From an uncultured Bacilli bacterium (GTDB lineage: Bacteria; Bacillota_I; Bacilli_A; RF39; UBA660), in assembly GCA_947591455.1 (NCBI GenBank), contig CANQDC010000004.1, positions 1 through 47,806 on the forward strand: 47,806 bases of DNA, read 5' to 3'. This document shows, one piece after another, positions 7,658 through 18,900 of this stretch (position 1 is the first letter of the stretch; each line of letters begins with the position of its first letter). The notes under the pieces were generated by a model that saw nothing but the letters and a program-made list of their open reading frames with translations, searched no databases and was not told where the DNA came from. A program made the position numbers and the translations under genes.

Positions 7658-8410
7658 TTATAATTGAATTGTTCTGTCTCCTCGAACAGTCATACTAAAT
7701 GAATCAAATGCGGCATAATGGTATGAGAAAGGATAACCACCTTCTCTTTTATTTTCTCCATTATATATAGCAAGTGAATGAGCATTTCCATTTTGCATAA
7801 ATCTTTTAATAAATTGGCATAATGGATGAGAAGCTCCACTACCTTCAATAGTTACAGTTCCTCCAACGGCTGGCAAATCAAATGTATAATTATCTGATTG
7901 AACTAAAGTCATATTAATATCAGTAAATCTCATTCCACGAAATTCTCCATTTTTATAACTACTTGATAAGTTAGAATATCTTAGGTGTCCTTCATTAGGA
8001 TAACCTCTATTCCAACCACCGCCACCACGGTGCATTACTATTTTTACATAAGTAACTTCAAAACTTTGAACATTTCCTCCACCTACACTAAGTTTTCTTC
8101 CATTTTGAGTAAAGAAATGTCCACAAGCCTCTTCAGATTTTCCAGCACTACCATTATAATATCCTTGATATGCTTTATCTGTTCTCCAAGCACTACTTTC
8201 ATTACTTCCATTATAACCACTACGACAAGTTTGACAATCATAACCTTCTTCACCTGAGCCATTATCAAATGTTACACCAGATTCTGTTATAATTCTTGGA
8301 TATATTTTTTTAACACTATTGTATATTTCACAGTTTGACCCATTTTGTTTTAATCCTGTTCCACTATTTTGGATACCATCAGAACGATAAAAACCTTGTT
8401 CATCTGCCAT
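7658..8410 (-). CDS. Glycine-rich tail-tip or fibre protein
   Basis: A 250-residue soluble protein with glycine, serine, tyrosine and asparagine enrichment. Cysteines cluster at YDCQTCRSG and the C-terminus has a beta-rich MTVRGDRTIQL ending. There is no known catalytic motif. It follows the beta-repeat tail protein by 10 bases, in the baseplate-to-lysis part of the operon, so a fibre tip or receptor-contact protein is the best guess. The ribosome site is AGGTGG. The frame is unbroken. Confidence 0.5.
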   Translation of the reverse strand: MADEQGFYRSDGIQNSGTGLKQNGSNCEIYNSVKKIYPRIITESGVTFDNGSGEEGYDCQTCRSGYNGSNESSAWRTDKAYQGYYNGSAGKSEEACGHFFTQNGRKLSVGGGNVQSFEVTYVKIVMHRGGGGWNRGYPNEGHLRYSNLSSSYKNGEFRGMRFTDINMTLVQSDNYTFDLPAVGGTVTIEGSGASHPLCQFIKRFMQNGNAHSLAIYNGENKREGGYPFSYHYAAFDSFSMTVRGDRTIQL

Positions 8411-8420
8411 AATATACCAC

Positions 8421-9332
8421 CTAACTTACTGACAATAAAACAACATCTCCTGAGCCTAAAGAAGGTTTTGCTCCTTGTACCCATAATTTGTGAGAATTGT
8501 TTCCTAATCCTATATAATTATGTGCTGTTTTTAAATCTCCACCATTTTGACAATTTGCTGTTACTGAATCGTTACCTACAACATTCTTTCCAGTAATAGT
8601 TCCAGCAGTAGCACTAATGTTTGCATTAAATGTAGCATTACCACCACAATTAAATGTTCCATTTGAAACAAGTGTTGAAGATGTAAATTTTCCATTAACT
8701 GTAGAATCTCCTGTAACTGCCAAACCACTTGCTCCAGATATTTTACCTGTTACAGTTAATGTAGAAGCAAATGTTACAGCTCCACTAGCATTTAATTTAG
8801 TAGTTACTATACCATCTGCGTGAGTAACATTTACTTTTCCAGCAGAAGTTAATCCAGCTTGAGCAGTAATTAAACCAGATATTTTTGCAGTACCAGTAAC
8901 TGATAAAGCTTCAGATGTTCCATTTGTTAATACCATTCTTTTAAAGGTATAAGTATGTTGTGCTGTATCATCTATATCTCTTCTTAAACGATTATTTATT
9001 GCAGATACTAAATCTGTTCCACCTTGTAAAGTCTTAAAATCTCCTAAATTTTTATTATATTCAGATTTATCTAACTTGTCTTTTTCTAATCTTGCTAATT
9101 CATTTTTAAATTTAATAAGTGTATCATATATAGGAGTATTATAAATATCTGCATTATTACCAGCTCCACCAGCAGGAACTAATCCTAAATTTCTTATTAT
9201 TTCATTAATAGTATCTCTGTTTAATTCTACATTAGTTTCTAAGTGATTTAGGTTATTTTGGTCAATACTAGGTGGTAGATAATTGTTCCATTCGACAGGA
9301 TTATAGTCAACAATAATTTTTAAGTTAGCCAT
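8421..9332 (-). CDS. Tail fibre / baseplate protein with beta-strand repeats
   Basis: The 303-residue product starts with a conserved attachment-like region (VDYNPVEWNNYLPPSIDQNNLNHLE) that in phages marks proteins docking to the baseplate. It then has a helical section and a long threonine- and glycine-rich region of short repeats (SVTGTAKISGLIT, TLTVTGKISGASGLAVTG, STVNGKFTSST), typical of trimeric beta-helical shafts. It ends KLWVQGAKPSLGSGDVVLLSVS. No in-frame CGG occurs despite the glycine content. Confidence 0.65.
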   Translation of the reverse strand: MANLKIIVDYNPVEWNNYLPPSIDQNNLNHLETNVELNRDTINEIIRNLGLVPAGGAGNNADIYNTPIYDTLIKFKNELARLEKDKLDKSEYNKNLGDFKTLQGGTDLVSAINNRLRRDIDDTAQHTYTFKRMVLTNGTSEALSVTGTAKISGLITAQAGLTSAGKVNVTHADGIVTTKLNASGAVTFASTLTVTGKISGASGLAVTGDSTVNGKFTSSTLVSNGTFNCGGNATFNANISATAGTITGKNVVGNDSVTANCQNGGDLKTAHNYIGLGNNSHKLWVQGAKPSLGSGDVVLLSVS

Positions 9333-9346
9333 ATCTTATCTCCTTC

Positions 9347-9718
9347 CTATTTTTTATTTTTACATAATATAAAAGCATTTGTTAATTTATTATCTAAATA
9401 ACCAACTATTACAAAATCATTTACGACATATGTTTCATTTTTAATAGTAAATAAATCATCTATTGAAATTTTCGCAACTTCTGTATCAAATTGAGTAGGA
9501 GTTAATGTACCATCATTTTTCTTTTCTTCTAATTCGTGATATGTATCAAGTTCCTCAGACAATACTACATTATAACTACCTCCAGAATTAACTTTTACTA
9601 CCAAAGCAGATTTACTTCTTATACAATTTTTTGTTTCTTCAGGAATTATATCATCTAACCATACTCTTAATAATTTTAATAATTTAATTGCTAAATTATT
9701 TTGTTTCATATCATCCAT
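9347..9718 (-). CDS. Hypothetical protein in baseplate operon
   Basis: A 123-residue protein with a basic, helical N-terminus (MKQNNLAIKLLKLLRVWLDD) and a beta-rich C-terminal half (SGGSYNVVLSEELDTY, YVVNDFVIVGYLDN). I see no membrane segment or known motif. The neighbours on both sides are tail proteins separated by about a dozen bases, so it is probably a baseplate component. Confidence 0.5.
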   Translation of the reverse strand: MDDMKQNNLAIKLLKLLRVWLDDIIPEETKNCIRSKSALVVKVNSGGSYNVVLSEELDTYHELEEKKNDGTLTPTQFDTEVAKISIDDLFTIKNETYVVNDFVIVGYLDNKLTNAFILCKNKK

Positions 9719-9729
9719 TAACTCTCACC

Positions 9730-10950
9730 TCACTTTTGACTTGTATTATTAAATATAGCGTCCAGTTCATTTACAGAAATAACTGACATACTCATTTGTC
9801 CTATTCCTAATGGAATACTTAAACTATTTATTAAAAATTTTTCTTTCTCTAAATGATTTTTCTCATTTGTTATTGTTATTAATTTATTAACGTCTAAATG
9901 ATATATTGGAACAGTTGTTATATTCAAACTAGATTGTAATATAGTATTTTGTTTTAATAAATAATTAGCCCAATCTTGACATAATTCATCACTATAATAA
10001 TTTGTATCTTCAAATACTTTTGTTTTTTTACCAATTCTTTGAACACATAAATCACTTTTTACATTAGTATTAGTTGCTCTCGCTTTTGCCATATAACCAT
10101 TAATTGTTGCACCGCAACATAATATATCATTATATACATTAGTGAATTGATAATCTCTTGATTTCCCAAGTATCTCACAATTATATTGGTCAAAATCATA
10201 TAATATTTCTTTATCTCTATCTAACAAATCATCTTCACTAGGTTCTATATTTAACCTACCTACTACATCATAATAGATACAACCTGCAAGCATTGTATTA
10301 AATTGTAATAATACATCTGCATAAGTTCCACCTTTTTCAATAGTTGCAGTAAATGGAGTTTTTAAAACACTTACTTTTTGTCCATTACTTAGACTTACTT
10401 TTTTTGTATTAAAAAATGTACTAATATTTGGAGCTGTACTATCTAATGGTAAGCCATTTCCTCTATCTGTTAATAATAATTGTTTAGTTGCTTCGAATAT
10501 ATCCGCTCCAACAGGTACTTTATATACCCCATCTAAATTACCAAATAATGTACCATCTAAAAATCCCCATTTATCAGTACAATTTATTTGAATACATTTT
10601 GTAGATGGATTTAAAATGTCAGTAGGATTTGTTATATAGAATACCCCTTGTTGATTAAAATAAGGAACTCCATCTATATATAATCCAAGATAAAGCTTTA
10701 CTTTTTGTCCAAACCATATTTTATCTACTGCTACATCATATCTTCCATCCTCATTATGTATTTGTAAATTAAATGTTCTACGACAACCATTTTGATTTGT
10801 AATATTTAATGTACCATTTGTACTATATAAATCAGACGTTATTTCGTGAGATATTGTATCATCAGGATTTAACCATTCTAATTTTAAGGCAGGAACAATA
10901 ACTGGTTTCTTTAATGCTTCTAAATAATCATAGAATGTTAAAGCACTCAT
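9730..10950 (-). CDS. Baseplate / tail hub protein
   Basis: 406 residues. The first third (LEWLNPDDTISHEITSDLYSTNGTL, CRRTFNLQIHNEDGRYDVAVDKIWFGQKVKLYLGLY) is a beta-rich fold of the sort found in distal tail and hub proteins of Bacillota siphophages. The middle has FEATKQLLLTDRGNG and YADVLLQFNTMLAGCIYYDVVGRLNIEP. The position after the tape measure and before the fibres supports a hub role. GGAGG precedes the ATG. The exact family is uncertain. Confidence 0.6.
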   Translation of the reverse strand: MSALTFYDYLEALKKPVIVPALKLEWLNPDDTISHEITSDLYSTNGTLNITNQNGCRRTFNLQIHNEDGRYDVAVDKIWFGQKVKLYLGLYIDGVPYFNQQGVFYITNPTDILNPSTKCIQINCTDKWGFLDGTLFGNLDGVYKVPVGADIFEATKQLLLTDRGNGLPLDSTAPNISTFFNTKKVSLSNGQKVSVLKTPFTATIEKGGTYADVLLQFNTMLAGCIYYDVVGRLNIEPSEDDLLDRDKEILYDFDQYNCEILGKSRDYQFTNVYNDILCCGATINGYMAKARATNTNVKSDLCVQRIGKKTKVFEDTNYYSDELCQDWANYLLKQNTILQSSLNITTVPIYHLDVNKLITITNEKNHLEKEKFLINSLSIPLGIGQMSMSVISVNELDAIFNNTSQK

Positions 10951-10963
10951 ATTATTATCCCTC

Positions 10964-12001
10964 CTATGTCATAAATATTTCCCATCCAATTTGGTTCCTC
11001 ATACTGTCTAACTCATCTGACAAATCACTAATACTATTAGTATTTGTTTGAATTTTATCTTCCGCTCTTTTTAATTCTTGATAATGGTCATCTACAGTAT
11101 CTGATAAATTATCTAAATCAGTTCTTAATCCTGTAGTTGTTTCTTTTAATCCAGCTATATCTGACTCGTTTTTTGTTACTCTTGTTATTGTATCATCTAA
11201 TAAATCATTTGTCTTATCTAAGTCTTCTTGACTTGCATACCATTCTGGGTCGTGACCACCTAACTTCTCACTATCTCTTGCTAAAGTTGCAACGTCTGCC
11301 AAATCAGCACGTCTAGCGTGTTCTGCCTCAGGTACAACAGTTGAACCGTCCATAATACTATCTAATCTCTTATTAGCTTCCATTGCTTTATTATTTACTT
11401 CAACGATTGCAGCAGTTACAGTAGATGCTGATAAATTTTCATTATCTGTTATTAATGTTCTATCTCCTACAAAATTATCTAAACTTGTTAAGTCATTTAT
11501 TAACTTTGTAATTATTGTATCTACACTATATTGGTCATTATATTTTACATTAATTGCTGCTAATGTTACACTATCTACAGCCTGTCTTGGATGGTGAGTA
11601 ACTTTCCCAGTTTCTCCATCCACTTCGTCAAATTCTCTAGTATAAAAAGTAAATGTATAAGGGTCTGTTTTTCCTGCTTCATTTATTCCTAATTGAACTT
11701 CTGAAAAAGCTGTATCTCCTATTTTTGCAATTTCTTTTCTAGCATAATCATCCCAAGCATATATTAAATATTGTTTCCAATTTCGCTCTATTTCTGACCA
11801 TCTATAAACTCTTTGAAACTCTTTATCAAATACTAATTTAAAATGAGTTTTCCAGTCTTCTGGTAAGTTTTGTCTTTCAGTTGTGGTTAGTGATATAAAG
11901 TTATGTGGGATATAACGTGCAACATTATCAAAGTTGGTAGTAAGAAGGTCTCTAATATCTCTTGCTCTATCATTATTATAAAATCTCTCAACAATAGCCA
12001 T
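10964..12001 (-). CDS. Tail/baseplate protein with C-terminal coiled coil
   Basis: 345 residues. The N-terminal 170 residues look globular (ERFYNNDRARDIRDLLTTNFDNVARYIPHNF). The rest is largely coiled coil (DLDKTNDLLDDTITRVTKNESDIAGL, LRTDLDNLSDTVDDHYQELKRAEDKI), which in phage tails usually trimerises an appendage. The ribosome site is GGGAG. A terminator-like hairpin precedes it (12028-12052). I cannot name the family. Confidence 0.55.
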   Translation of the reverse strand: MAIVERFYNNDRARDIRDLLTTNFDNVARYIPHNFISLTTTERQNLPEDWKTHFKLVFDKEFQRVYRWSEIERNWKQYLIYAWDDYARKEIAKIGDTAFSEVQLGINEAGKTDPYTFTFYTREFDEVDGETGKVTHHPRQAVDSVTLAAINVKYNDQYSVDTIITKLINDLTSLDNFVGDRTLITDNENLSASTVTAAIVEVNNKAMEANKRLDSIMDGSTVVPEAEHARRADLADVATLARDSEKLGGHDPEWYASQEDLDKTNDLLDDTITRVTKNESDIAGLKETTTGLRTDLDNLSDTVDDHYQELKRAEDKIQTNTNSISDLSDELDSMRNQIGWEIFMT

Positions 12002-12027
12002 TTACATTACTCCCTTCTAATTTATTA

Positions 12028-12052
12028 AAAGGGTAGTATTTCACTACCCTTT
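12028..12052 (-). terminator. Intercistronic hairpin with T-run
   Basis: On the - strand AAAGGGTAGT, a GAAAT loop and ACTACCCTTT form a ten-pair stem followed by further Ts. It includes the stop codon of the gene ending at 12044. It may terminate part of the transcript or protect its 3' end. Confidence 0.7.
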
Positions 12053-13162
12053 GTTATTTCCAAAATCTTTTAGAGTTCCTGTTAATTTTTCTCCTCTAGC
12101 ATAAGCTGTTTTACCATATGTAATATCTCCTTCAGTAGCTGTAGCATCAGATGTATCAATTTGTTGTTGTTCAAAATATGTAGCCTTCTTAGGATGACCA
12201 TCTTCTGTCCAGTATTTAGAAGGTGTCCAGTATTCTGTATCAACCCAAACATATTTAACATTGTATTCTGGAACTCCAGTAGTAGTAAGTAACCACAACT
12301 CTCTAGCATTACCATTATATATAGAAATATTATTTGTTGGGGCAACTTCTGTCCAGTTAATACCTCCTGTAACTGGTTGCCCTGCAACATTTTCCATATA
12401 TTCCATAGTAGAAGGAGCTGTTAATTCTACTTCCCAAACGTGACCTTTTTTATCTTTTAAAAATTTTCTTCTTGGGTCAACATTTAGCCTCATTAATCTG
12501 TCAATCATATCTAATCGTTCTATATAATCTAATTCTCCATTACTTTCTCCTATATATCCTACTAAACTAGATAATTGACCACTTAAATAATTTGATTGTC
12601 CTTTAACAACCTTAGGATATTTTTGATATGTTTTAAATACCTGAACATCTGCATTGTTATTCATTTGTCCAGAAGTTGTATTTAATTGAAATAAAAATGA
12701 TTCCTCAACAGCAAATTCATTTTCTTTTTCTTCTCTACACATTAACAATATCCAATCTATCCAACAGGCTTTAACTCTTGGTGAAACAAATGGCGTACCC
12801 ATAGAATTTTTAAATGTTGGAAACATATAATATTTATATTCTTGACCCCATTTTACATTATAATCTACTACGAAGTCATCCATAATATCTAATGTTTTAA
12901 CATATTTTAAAACATCACTATCCATTTCTTCTCTATATATTGTCCAACCAACTAATGAATTACCTGCTTCATCTCCAGCATTTCCTGCATTGAAAGAGAA
13001 GTTAAATCTTGCTAGGAATTGTGTTCCAATATCCCAAACTGGTTCATACTCTGCATTGTTTAACGTTTGTTCCCAACTAGCATCTAAGTCAGTAGTAGTA
13101 ACCCATAAATAATCTATAGTTTGAGCTCCATAAAGTTCTACTCTATTTATAATAGCACTCAT
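12044..13162 (-). CDS. Baseplate / tail appendage protein
   Basis: 372 residues, beta-rich, beginning MSAIINRVELYGAQTIDYLWVTTTDLDASWEQ. A GWTIYREEMDSDVLKYVKTL segment recalls fibronectin-like strands in tail proteins, and the ending has a TSDATATEGDITYGKTAYARGEKLTGTL motif seen at the end of many phage structural proteins. The start overlaps the stop of the previous gene (TAATG), so the two are coupled. Confidence 0.55.
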   Translation of the reverse strand: MSAIINRVELYGAQTIDYLWVTTTDLDASWEQTLNNAEYEPVWDIGTQFLARFNFSFNAGNAGDEAGNSLVGWTIYREEMDSDVLKYVKTLDIMDDFVVDYNVKWGQEYKYYMFPTFKNSMGTPFVSPRVKACWIDWILLMCREEKENEFAVEESFLFQLNTTSGQMNNNADVQVFKTYQKYPKVVKGQSNYLSGQLSSLVGYIGESNGELDYIERLDMIDRLMRLNVDPRRKFLKDKKGHVWEVELTAPSTMEYMENVAGQPVTGGINWTEVAPTNNISIYNGNARELWLLTTTGVPEYNVKYVWVDTEYWTPSKYWTEDGHPKKATYFEQQQIDTSDATATEGDITYGKTAYARGEKLTGTLKDFGNNKG

Positions 13163-15934
13163 TATTCTTCTCCTTCCTCTTTTTTATTTTTCTCCTCAAT
13201 AATTTGTTTTGTTTCTTCTTCTATACTTTGTTGTAATTGTTCTAAATTATTTTCTTTCGTTTCTTCTTCATTTATTTGATTTTGTAAATCCTCTAATGTC
13301 ATATTATCATTAGATTGTTCAATTTCTTCTGACTGTGGAGCCAACTCTGAATCTGATTGCACTTCATCTCCAGTAGACTCTTCATCTTGAGGTAATGGAT
13401 TACCATCTCTATCAACAATCTTTTGATAATGATATTCAACTCTATCACTTTCTTCTTCAAGATAAATAAGTGGTTCAGGATATACTGCCTGACTTCCAGT
13501 CCATTTATCAAGACTTGGATATTGGTCAAGAGCTGGGAATAATCCTTTAGCATATTTAGTAAATACTTTAAATCCAGTAGATGTCATAATTATTACATAC
13601 CAATATAAAGGAGACATTATAATATCTTGTTCATAACTTGTTACTTCCTTACCATTATTTACAGTATATCTTAATACTCCCCATCCTGTACTTTGTGTTC
13701 TATCATCAGGTATTAATTCTAATGTTTTAGATACAACATCTCCATTATCATTTAATCCAGATGCTAAATATACAACTTGTGGGTTTATAGGTCTATCCTC
13801 ATCAAATCTAGTACATAATACTTGATTAGCATCAAAATCTAATTCCATAGGTCTACCTTTATCTTTATCAAATAATAAAGAAGAACCTTTATCTAATGTA
13901 TAAGCATTTTTTTCTCCAGATGGAATATTTTTTTCATAATGTCCTGTACCATTTAATTCGCCTTCGATTAATCTTAAATTAGACCATTCAACAATTATTC
14001 CGTGTTCTATTGGAGAATTTTCTGCCCCAAGCATATTTTCTATTTCATATTGTATATACTGAACAGTAAATTGTATTAAATCTGTTTCTACTTCTACATT
14101 ATCTAAAGTTTGTACCCATATTTTTAAAGCATATTTTGTATCATTTAAAAATCCATCATAATGAAATTTAAAATCAACACTTGGTATTAATCCTGTGTCT
14201 ACTACAGTTTCCTCAATTAATTCTGTTTGATAATTTAATTTATATAATATCCATCTAAAGTAAGCAATAGATGTAAACTGCTCTTGTTCATATAATCCTT
14301 TAAATGTTGCTTCACGGCTTCCTAAAATATATGTTTTCTTTCCATCTGAATCATAAGCTCCTATTCCATTTAATGAACTAACACTACAAGTTCCCTCATA
14401 TGTTTTATTTGTATCTCTATCAGTAAATTGAATAAACGCAATAGTTTCTGATTCATCTAAATGAAGTATTAATACATTAGAACCTTGTTTAATATTAATT
14501 GTTTTTTGTTCTCCATATTCTTCAACAACTATTTGAATATCTGTTTTAGTTGTTACATAGTTATTAGATATAGTAAACACTTCTTTATAATTTGCTAAAT
14601 CTACAACAGGTCTTTTTCTTGTATCGAAATAATTTTCAACACTTACTAATACTCCATCTATCTGGTCATCTTTGTCATATTTTCCACTTGTGCTCCAATA
14701 TAATGTAACACTCCATTTATACGCTTTTCCATTTTGTAATACATTAATTGGTATTTGATGAGTTATAGTATTTTTTTCTCCTTCATAATTTGTAGGATAT
14801 ACTGGCTCATCTAAATAGAATTTACCTTGTTTTATATTATACATTGTAACATTAGCTGTTTGAATATAAGCATCTTGTCCTGCATATGATATATGATACC
14901 ATCCAGCTGGAGAACTTTCTAATATAGCAACTGCCGTATTAACTGGTAAAGATGCTATTATGTTAGCGTCAGAAGCTGTAGCTGTTTTATATATATTAGT
15001 TATTTTATTTGTATAACCACCTGACAAATGAGCTAAAGCATATTCTAAAGAACTTACTTCATTGTTCCATTGTAAACCTACTTCAGTACATTTACTATAT
15101 AATTCATCTAAATTACAACTCGTCCATACATCATTTACTGCTGTATATAAATCTTTTCCAAAATATGCTTCATTTGCAAATTCTGAATATGCTAAATATC
15201 CAATTTGTTTTGCTTTTGAAAAAGTTGTATCATTAATGTATGTTGTATCACTAGCGCCTAGGCTTTCTCTTGCTTTAATTGTGCTTTCATAATATACCTT
15301 TGCACTATTAAATATTGCTAATACTGCATTCATTTTTGTTCTGTCATATAAAACAATATCTTCGTCTTTATATTCTATCCCATCTTTTCTATTTGGGTCG
15401 ACATTTAACCAATCATTAATAGTTTTTAGGATATACTCTCCACTACCAGATTTTGGACTTTCTAAGTCACCAATAGATGTTTTACAACTTGTTAACATTT
15501 CATTCCAATATTGAAAATATTTTGTAATGTCAGATTGACTTAATGTTTTTCCAGCTTTTTTATTACCTAAAATCTTTTCCATATCAGCTATTTTTGTTCT
15601 ATTTGTTGCAACATTCTTTGTTAATGTATCTCTAAAAGTAGCTTTTAATTGACTACTATTATATTGAGTTTTTGCCTCATTTATTTTATCTAACTTCTCG
15701 TCTTGTACTGATAACCAACTAGAAACTTCACTAATTTGTTCCTTTATTTTTCTTTGACTTTCTGTACTAACTGTTTCATATACTAATTTATTAGTATTAT
15801 TGTCAAATATTTGTATGTTGTACGCAACCAATGGGTTATTTCCGATTTAATTGAATTTTGAATTTCATATCATCTTCATTTGTAGCATCTACAGCCTGAT
15901 TTCTAGGTGATAATATCGTTGGTTGATAAAGCAT
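13162..15934 (-). CDS. Large baseplate protein with SH3 domain, one +1 shift
   Basis: The true start is the ATG at 15934 after AGGAGG; it reads MLYQPTILSPRNQAVDAT... for 30 codons, then meets CGG (15844-15842). Skipping the C joins IQLN to GNNPLVAYNIQIFDNN and the frame runs to 13162, 923 residues in all. This N-terminal pattern (TxLSPRNQxxDAT, then an Ig-like strand and YNIxIxDNxTxxxVY) is familiar in baseplate proteins of Bacillota phages and lies across the join. A bacterial SH3 domain (ASLPVNTAVAILESSPAGWYHISYAGQDAYI) occurs around residue 330. The C-terminus is a long acidic glutamine- and glutamate-rich coiled coil. Confidence 0.85.
15842..15844 (-). other. CGG +1 shift site: AAT-CGG-A (baseplate)
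   Basis: Joins FKIQLN to GNNPLVAYNI; links the AGGAGG-served start to the 893-codon remainder. Confidence 0.9.
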
Positions 15935-15959
15935 ATTTTTCCTCCTTTCTAAGAAGCAT

Positions 15960-15986
15960 AATGCCCACTATTTGTTAGTAGGCATT
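15960..15986. other. Hairpin after the tape-measure stop
   Basis: An eleven-position inverted repeat with one mismatch (AATGCCCACTA / TAGTAGGCATT, loop TTTGT) spans the end of the tape-measure gene. It lacks a downstream T-run on the - strand, so it may be a processing or stabilising structure and not a terminator. Confidence 0.4.
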
Positions 15987-18900
15987 ATTGTTTCTATACT
16001 ATTAATAAATTGTTCTATATCGTTCGCTTGAATTGTAAAATTACTAAAGAAATACTTTTTACTATAATCTGAAGAGCTATTTAATTTATCAAGATGTGAT
16101 TGAACACTAGGTACTCTTGTTAAAGCATTTAATACTGGATTTGACACAATATTCTTTGATAAGTTTTCAAATGCTTTAGTTTGTCTTGGAGATAATACAC
16201 GTTCTGGTTCTAATGTTGCTTTACTTAATAGTCCAACACCATTTGCCATACCGCCTAAATCATATGCCTTTCCCCACATTATAGCATTTACTAAATTTTG
16301 AACTTCTTGATAATTATATCCAGCATTTGTTAATCTTCTTTTTCTTTCTGCTCCATTTCCCCAGTTTCCTCTAATTACTTCATAAGCTAAATCTCTTAAT
16401 GATTTACCATTTCCTGCTGAAGCATTACTATTATGTGTTGCAGCAGCAGCTTGACCTGCACCAGCTTGTTGTCCAGTTGTTTGAACACCATTTACAGCGG
16501 TTCCAGTTTGAACATCTTTTTTAGGCGCACTCCATCCTTTATAATGAGCTTTAAATCTACCATCTTGAGTAACTACTTCTCCAGTATTTGGGTCAAATGA
16601 ATAACCTAATCTATTTAATGTATCTTGAAACTCTGTTTGAGATAAGTTGTTTGTTTTTAAAGCATTTTGAGCTTGTGCAATAGATTGCCCTCTTAATGCA
16701 GCAGCCAATTCTAATTGAGAGTGGTTTATATCTCCAAGTAATTCTTTTAAATATCCACCATCTGCTCCTACAGCTCCAGCTAATAAATCATTTAAAGCTG
16801 GCAAATTAGCATCTTTAATATTATTTAAAGCATCTTCAATAGATTTTACTTCTTGAGTTTGTAGTTCAATAGCTTCTTGTATCATTTCTAATAATTCATT
16901 ATTTTTGTCTATTTGTAAATTATCAGAATCTATAATTCTATCTAAATAATCTAATTGTTCTTGTTGTAATTGTTCACGTTCTAAACGGTCTTTTTCTCTT
17001 TCTGCATCATTTAAAGCAGTACGGGCATCCCTTACTGCCTCACTGTCAGCTCGATTATATTTACTATTATTCGTTACATAATAGTATTATTGTTTTATAT
17101 ATTGGTAATAACCTGAATTATATATTGTAAATATTTTATTATCTGTAACACTTACAACTTCAGGTTTCATAATTTCTTTTATATATTTATATCCTTCAAT
17201 ATAAGGTGGTTTTTCAGGATATAAATCCTTATTTGCATATAAATATTTTCTATCCATTTTGATATATGGGTCTACTTCTATCTGATTATCTTTTGTTAAG
17301 ATATGTTTTATTATATTTAAACAATCATCTATTTCCCAATGTTCCCACAAAAAATATAATGTAATTCCCATACTCTTGAAAGCCTTTTGTTTTTCTTTAT
17401 GATAATTTTTATCTTTCCTTAAAATTGAATGCCAATATATCCCATTATATTCAAATCCAATATTTAACTCTGGAATAAATATATCTATTTCAAACATTTT
17501 ATTATACATAGGAATTTTCTTTTTTAATTTTACAGGATGTAGATTTGGAAAATTTTTATTCAAATATTCTAAAATAAAGTCTTCTTTTTTAGAGTGATTA
17601 GGAGCACAATATGGGCATCTTCTTCCTTGAAAAATACTTATTGGAGGGGTATTCCAGATTTTATTACATTTTGTATGCAATATATCAACTTTTTTTGAAC
17701 AACCGATATAATTGCCTACTATTTTATATTCATCTCCAACTATTGTTTTTAATTTTTGTTTACAAGCTTTTTCTGTCATTGTAATTTTTTGAATAGCTAG
17801 TTCTCTTCCACAAAGTGGACAAGATTTATTTGATAATAATCCATATGGAGTTATTAAAAATTTACGCCCACATTTTATATGCTCTATACAAATTTTTGTT
17901 CTATTGTTTATATATTTTCCTACTACTTTAAATTCTTTTAATTTCTGTACCTCCAATTCAAATTCTTTTTGTGTTTTCTTTTTATGTCCAGAACAATATG
18001 GACATTTTGAATGATTAGAAAAAATAGATGACAAAGTAGTGTTCCATATGTTTCCACATTTTTTATGTAAAATATTACATTTTTTATGAGTCCCATTATA
18101 ATCTCCAATGATTTCGTAATCTTTTCCTAATTCTTGATTTAATTTATTTTTTGCCTCTTTCAAGGACATCATTTGCTTTTTTGATGAATAATTATGTTCC
18201 ATACTACACAATGGACATCTGCAATGTTGACGAGATAGAAAGGCATTTGGTTTTGACTCAAAAGTTCTTCCACATATCAAATCTTTCATTAATATTTTTA
18301 TTTTATTTCCTTTATATTCTCCTAAAACAACAATATTTGGATTTATTGTTTTTACTTCATCTTGAAATTCTTTAGTTGTTTTTCTCTTATTATTTGCTTT
18401 AGAACAATAAGGACATCTAATTCCTCTATCTGTTCTACAAAAATTTGTAGGTTTTACTATAAATTCTTTTCCACATTTTAAATGTTTTATTGTAGTTTCT
18501 ATATTTGAATAAATATAATCTCCAGTTAAAACATATTCTCCATTTGTTAAATTTTCAACTTCTTTAGCAAATGATTCTGTTGTTTTTCTATTTCCATTTG
18601 CTCCCATATTACCACCTTTTTATATAAAACAATAATCTCATACTTTCATATGAGTCTCGACTATATCTTCACCCTATTTATTAGGGGCACGGTACTTCGA
18701 ACTCACTTGAGTTCTACTCCTTTCGGATAGTCTGTGAACCTTCCCTTTCGGGCTCGGCTGCTGATTATCATATATTATACCATTTTTATACTTTCACGTC
18801 TATATCTTTTTTAGATATTACGTTGTAGTTGATATAACTTCACGACTTCCCAGCAATTCTCCGTGTTTATATTATTCCATTTGTTACCAAATGTGTGAGC